A DNA stretch of 64,000 nt from Pseudomonas mucoides (GTDB lineage: Bacteria; Pseudomonadota; Gammaproteobacteria; Pseudomonadales; Pseudomonadaceae), in the NCBI RefSeq assembly GCF_015461845.1, contig NZ_JACOPW010000002.1, positions 1 to 64,000 on the forward strand, written 5' to 3'. A model generated the notes under the pieces. It was not told where the DNA came from. It saw only the letters and a program-made list of their open reading frames with translations, and did no database searches. Shown here piece by piece: positions 62,424 to 64,000 of the stretch (the stretch's first letter is position 1; each line of letters begins with the position of its first letter). The translations under genes and the position numbers were made by a program.

Positions 62424-63901
62424 CTGACCGTTCGCTTATCAATCTGGCTGTCCCGCTGGCTGCCGCCCGAGGCTCGCGTCTGCTGAGCCTGGCGCTGTGC
62501 GTGGCGATGCTCAGCGCTTGTGCTGTCGGCCCGGACTATCAGCGCCCGCCAGCGGCTGCGCCGGTGCAATACAAGGAAGCGGCAGGCTGGCGTCAGGCCA
62601 GTCCGAGCGACTCCCTGGCGCGCGGTGCCTGGTGGGAGTTGTATGGCGATCAGCAGCTCAACGGCCTGATCGAGCAACTCAACCGCTCCAACCAGACAGT
62701 GGCCCAGTCCGAGGCCCAATACCGTCAGGCCCAGGCGTTGGTGCGCAGTGCGCGCGGGGCGTTTTTTCCGACAGTGGATTTGACCGTCGGCAAAAACCGC
62801 TCCAGCCAGGGCACCGGCAGCAGCAGTTCGAGCCTGACCAGCTCCTCCAGCGGTATTCGTGACACCTACACCGCCCAGGCTGGAGTCAGTTGGGAAGCAG
62901 ACGTGTGGGGCAAACTGCGCCGAGGCCTTGAAGCCGACACCGCCAATGCCCAGGCAAGCTTTGCCGACCTGGCCGCGATGCGCCTGAGCCAGCAGTCCGA
63001 GCTGGTGCAGAACTACCTGCAATTGCGGGTGATCGACGAACAGAAACGTTTGCTGGAAGCCACGGTCGAGGCCTATCAACGTTCGCTGACCATGACTGAA
63101 AACCAATACCGCGCTGGCGTTTCCGGCCGGGACTCCGTGGCGCAGGCGCAAACCCAGCTCAAAGGCACCCAGGCCGACATGGTTGACCTGATCTGGCAGC
63201 GTGCCCAGTTCGAGAACGCCATTGCCGTGTTGATCGGGCTGCCTCCCGCCGAGTTCAGCCTGGCAGAAACCACCACCATCCCGACCCTGCCCGAAGTGCC
63301 GGTGGGCCTGCCTTCGCAATTGCTGGAACGTCGTCCGGACATTGCCTCCGCCGAGCGCTCAGTGATGGCCGCCAACGCCAACATCGGCGTTGCCAAGGCC
63401 GCGTATTACCCGGATTTCACCTTGAGCCTGAACGGCGGGTATAGCAGCAGCACCTATTCCAACTGGATCAGCGTGCCGAACCGCTTCTGGTCGGTCGGGC
63501 CGCAACTGGCCATGACCTTGTTTGATGGCGGCCAGCGTTCGGCAGAAGTCGATCGCAGTGAGGCGGCCTACGACGAGACGGTGGCCAAGTACCGCCAGAC
63601 CGTGCTCGACGGCTTCCGCGAAGTGGAAAACTACCTGGTGCAACTCAAGGTGCTGGAGCAGGAAGCCGGCGTGCGCCAGGAAGCGCTGGAGGCCGCGCGT
63701 ATCTCGTTGCGCCTGACCCAGAATCAGTACAAGGCCGGTCTGATTGCTTATCTGGATGTGGTGGTGGTTCAAGCCACGGCGTTGAACAACGAACGCAACG
63801 TGCTGGATCTTTTGCAGAGCCGGTTGATTGCCAGTGTGCAATTGATCGCTGCGCTGGGCGGCGGTTGGGACGGGGCGTTGCAGGTCAGCGAAAACAAATA
63901 A
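62420..63901 (+). CDS. opmB: OpmB, outer-membrane channel of MuxABC-OpmB
   Basis: The 493-residue lipoprotein channel of the NodT/OprM family has a signal ending AMLSACAVGPDYQRP (lipid site Cys34). Two repeated OEP halves follow (about 75-270 and 285-485), with long helices that make the periplasmic tunnel. The start at 62420 overlaps the muxC stop as ATGA. It completes the tripartite pump across the outer membrane. Confidence 0.94.
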   Translation: MTDRSLINLAVPLAAARGSRLLSLALCVAMLSACAVGPDYQRPPAAAPVQYKEAAGWRQASPSDSLARGAWWELYGDQQLNGLIEQLNRSNQTVAQSEAQYRQAQALVRSARGAFFPTVDLTVGKNRSSQGTGSSSSSLTSSSSGIRDTYTAQAGVSWEADVWGKLRRGLEADTANAQASFADLAAMRLSQQSELVQNYLQLRVIDEQKRLLEATVEAYQRSLTMTENQYRAGVSGRDSVAQAQTQLKGTQADMVDLIWQRAQFENAIAVLIGLPPAEFSLAETTTIPTLPEVPVGLPSQLLERRPDIASAERSVMAANANIGVAKAAYYPDFTLSLNGGYSSSTYSNWISVPNRFWSVGPQLAMTLFDGGQRSAEVDRSEAAYDETVAKYRQTVLDGFREVENYLVQLKVLEQEAGVRQEALEAARISLRLTQNQYKAGLIAYLDVVVVQATALNNERNVLDLLQSRLIASVQLIAALGGGWDGALQVSENK

Positions 63902-64000
63902 CCCCGTAGGGTTGCTGGGCATCAAACAAGCGTTTCATCGGGTTGATGGCCAATTGCTTATTTTGTCAGTGCGTTCTTTTGCGCAATCAGTACAATCGCC
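63902..64000. other. 3' flank of opmB, no gene seen
   Basis: The last 99 bp contain no open frame of note and no clear terminator. The final stretch is AT-richer and may carry the promoter of a gene beyond the window, but the hexamers I could find are too far apart to call. Confidence 0.4.

Noticed and set aside
63963..63996. TTGTCA and TACAAT as a promoter beyond opmB
   Set aside because: The hexamers are 22 bp apart, too far for a normal sigma-70 promoter.

Overview
The window is a chromosomal segment of a Pseudomonas, most likely of the P. fluorescens group. The evidence is the GC-rich protein-coding sequence, a complete MuxABC-OpmB efflux operon, the 180-kDa-class NAD-glutamate dehydrogenase, an orphan cbb3 oxidase subunit of the CcoN4 kind, and many extragenic REP palindromes with the core GCGAGCAGGCTCACTCC. 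No rRNA, tRNA, CRISPR array, prophage or intact transposase was seen. Identifications rest on recognising protein families by eye; no database search was possible.

Layout. 1-1027: the 3' end of an unidentified gene, then a large imperfect palindrome (about 109-700) centred on short tandem repeats. 1028-4481: a Ycf48-like beta-propeller and an RND/MMPL exporter, closed by a strong terminator. 4661-11489: a sugar-acid cluster (FadR-type regulator, IlvD/Edd pentonate dehydratase, MFS permease, AraD1-family dehydratase, 2-oxoglutarate semialdehyde dehydrogenase). It would take L-arabinonate or a similar pentonate to 2-oxoglutarate. 11690-14402: a small acidic protein, an exported lactonase and four small exported or membrane proteins. 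14476-19951: sbcD-sbcC-GST. 20207-27052: a six-gene MoxR/DUF58/VWA/BatD operon. 28199-33100: gdhB.

33176-41033 is a patchwork of small units: a lipoprotein, an exported cupin, a monooxygenase-like protein, a MocR regulator divergent from an AhpD-like protein, LysR and AraC regulators, a GNAT acetyltransferase and an Asp/Glu racemase. 41088-46458 holds respiratory-type genes: an orphan ccoN with a CcoQ-like helix protein, a membrane protein with an FPFD motif, and an octaheme cytochrome c fused to TPRs. 46673-53247 is a run of exported proteins: a DUF3313 lipoprotein, a periplasmic HAD phosphatase, an SphA/phenol-MetA-like beta-barrel, two DUF1254 proteins and a broken outer-membrane protein gene. 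53562-54722 carries a YCII protein and tpx. 54902-63901 is muxA-muxB-muxC-opmB.

The best candidates for undescribed biology are the exported HAD/DUF1254/beta-barrel operon with its decayed outer-membrane gene, the octaheme-TPR cytochrome beside an orphan oxidase subunit, the palindrome whose arms keep hairpins through compensating changes, and the VWA-TPR protein with a destroyed MIDAS motif inside an otherwise normal Bat operon.
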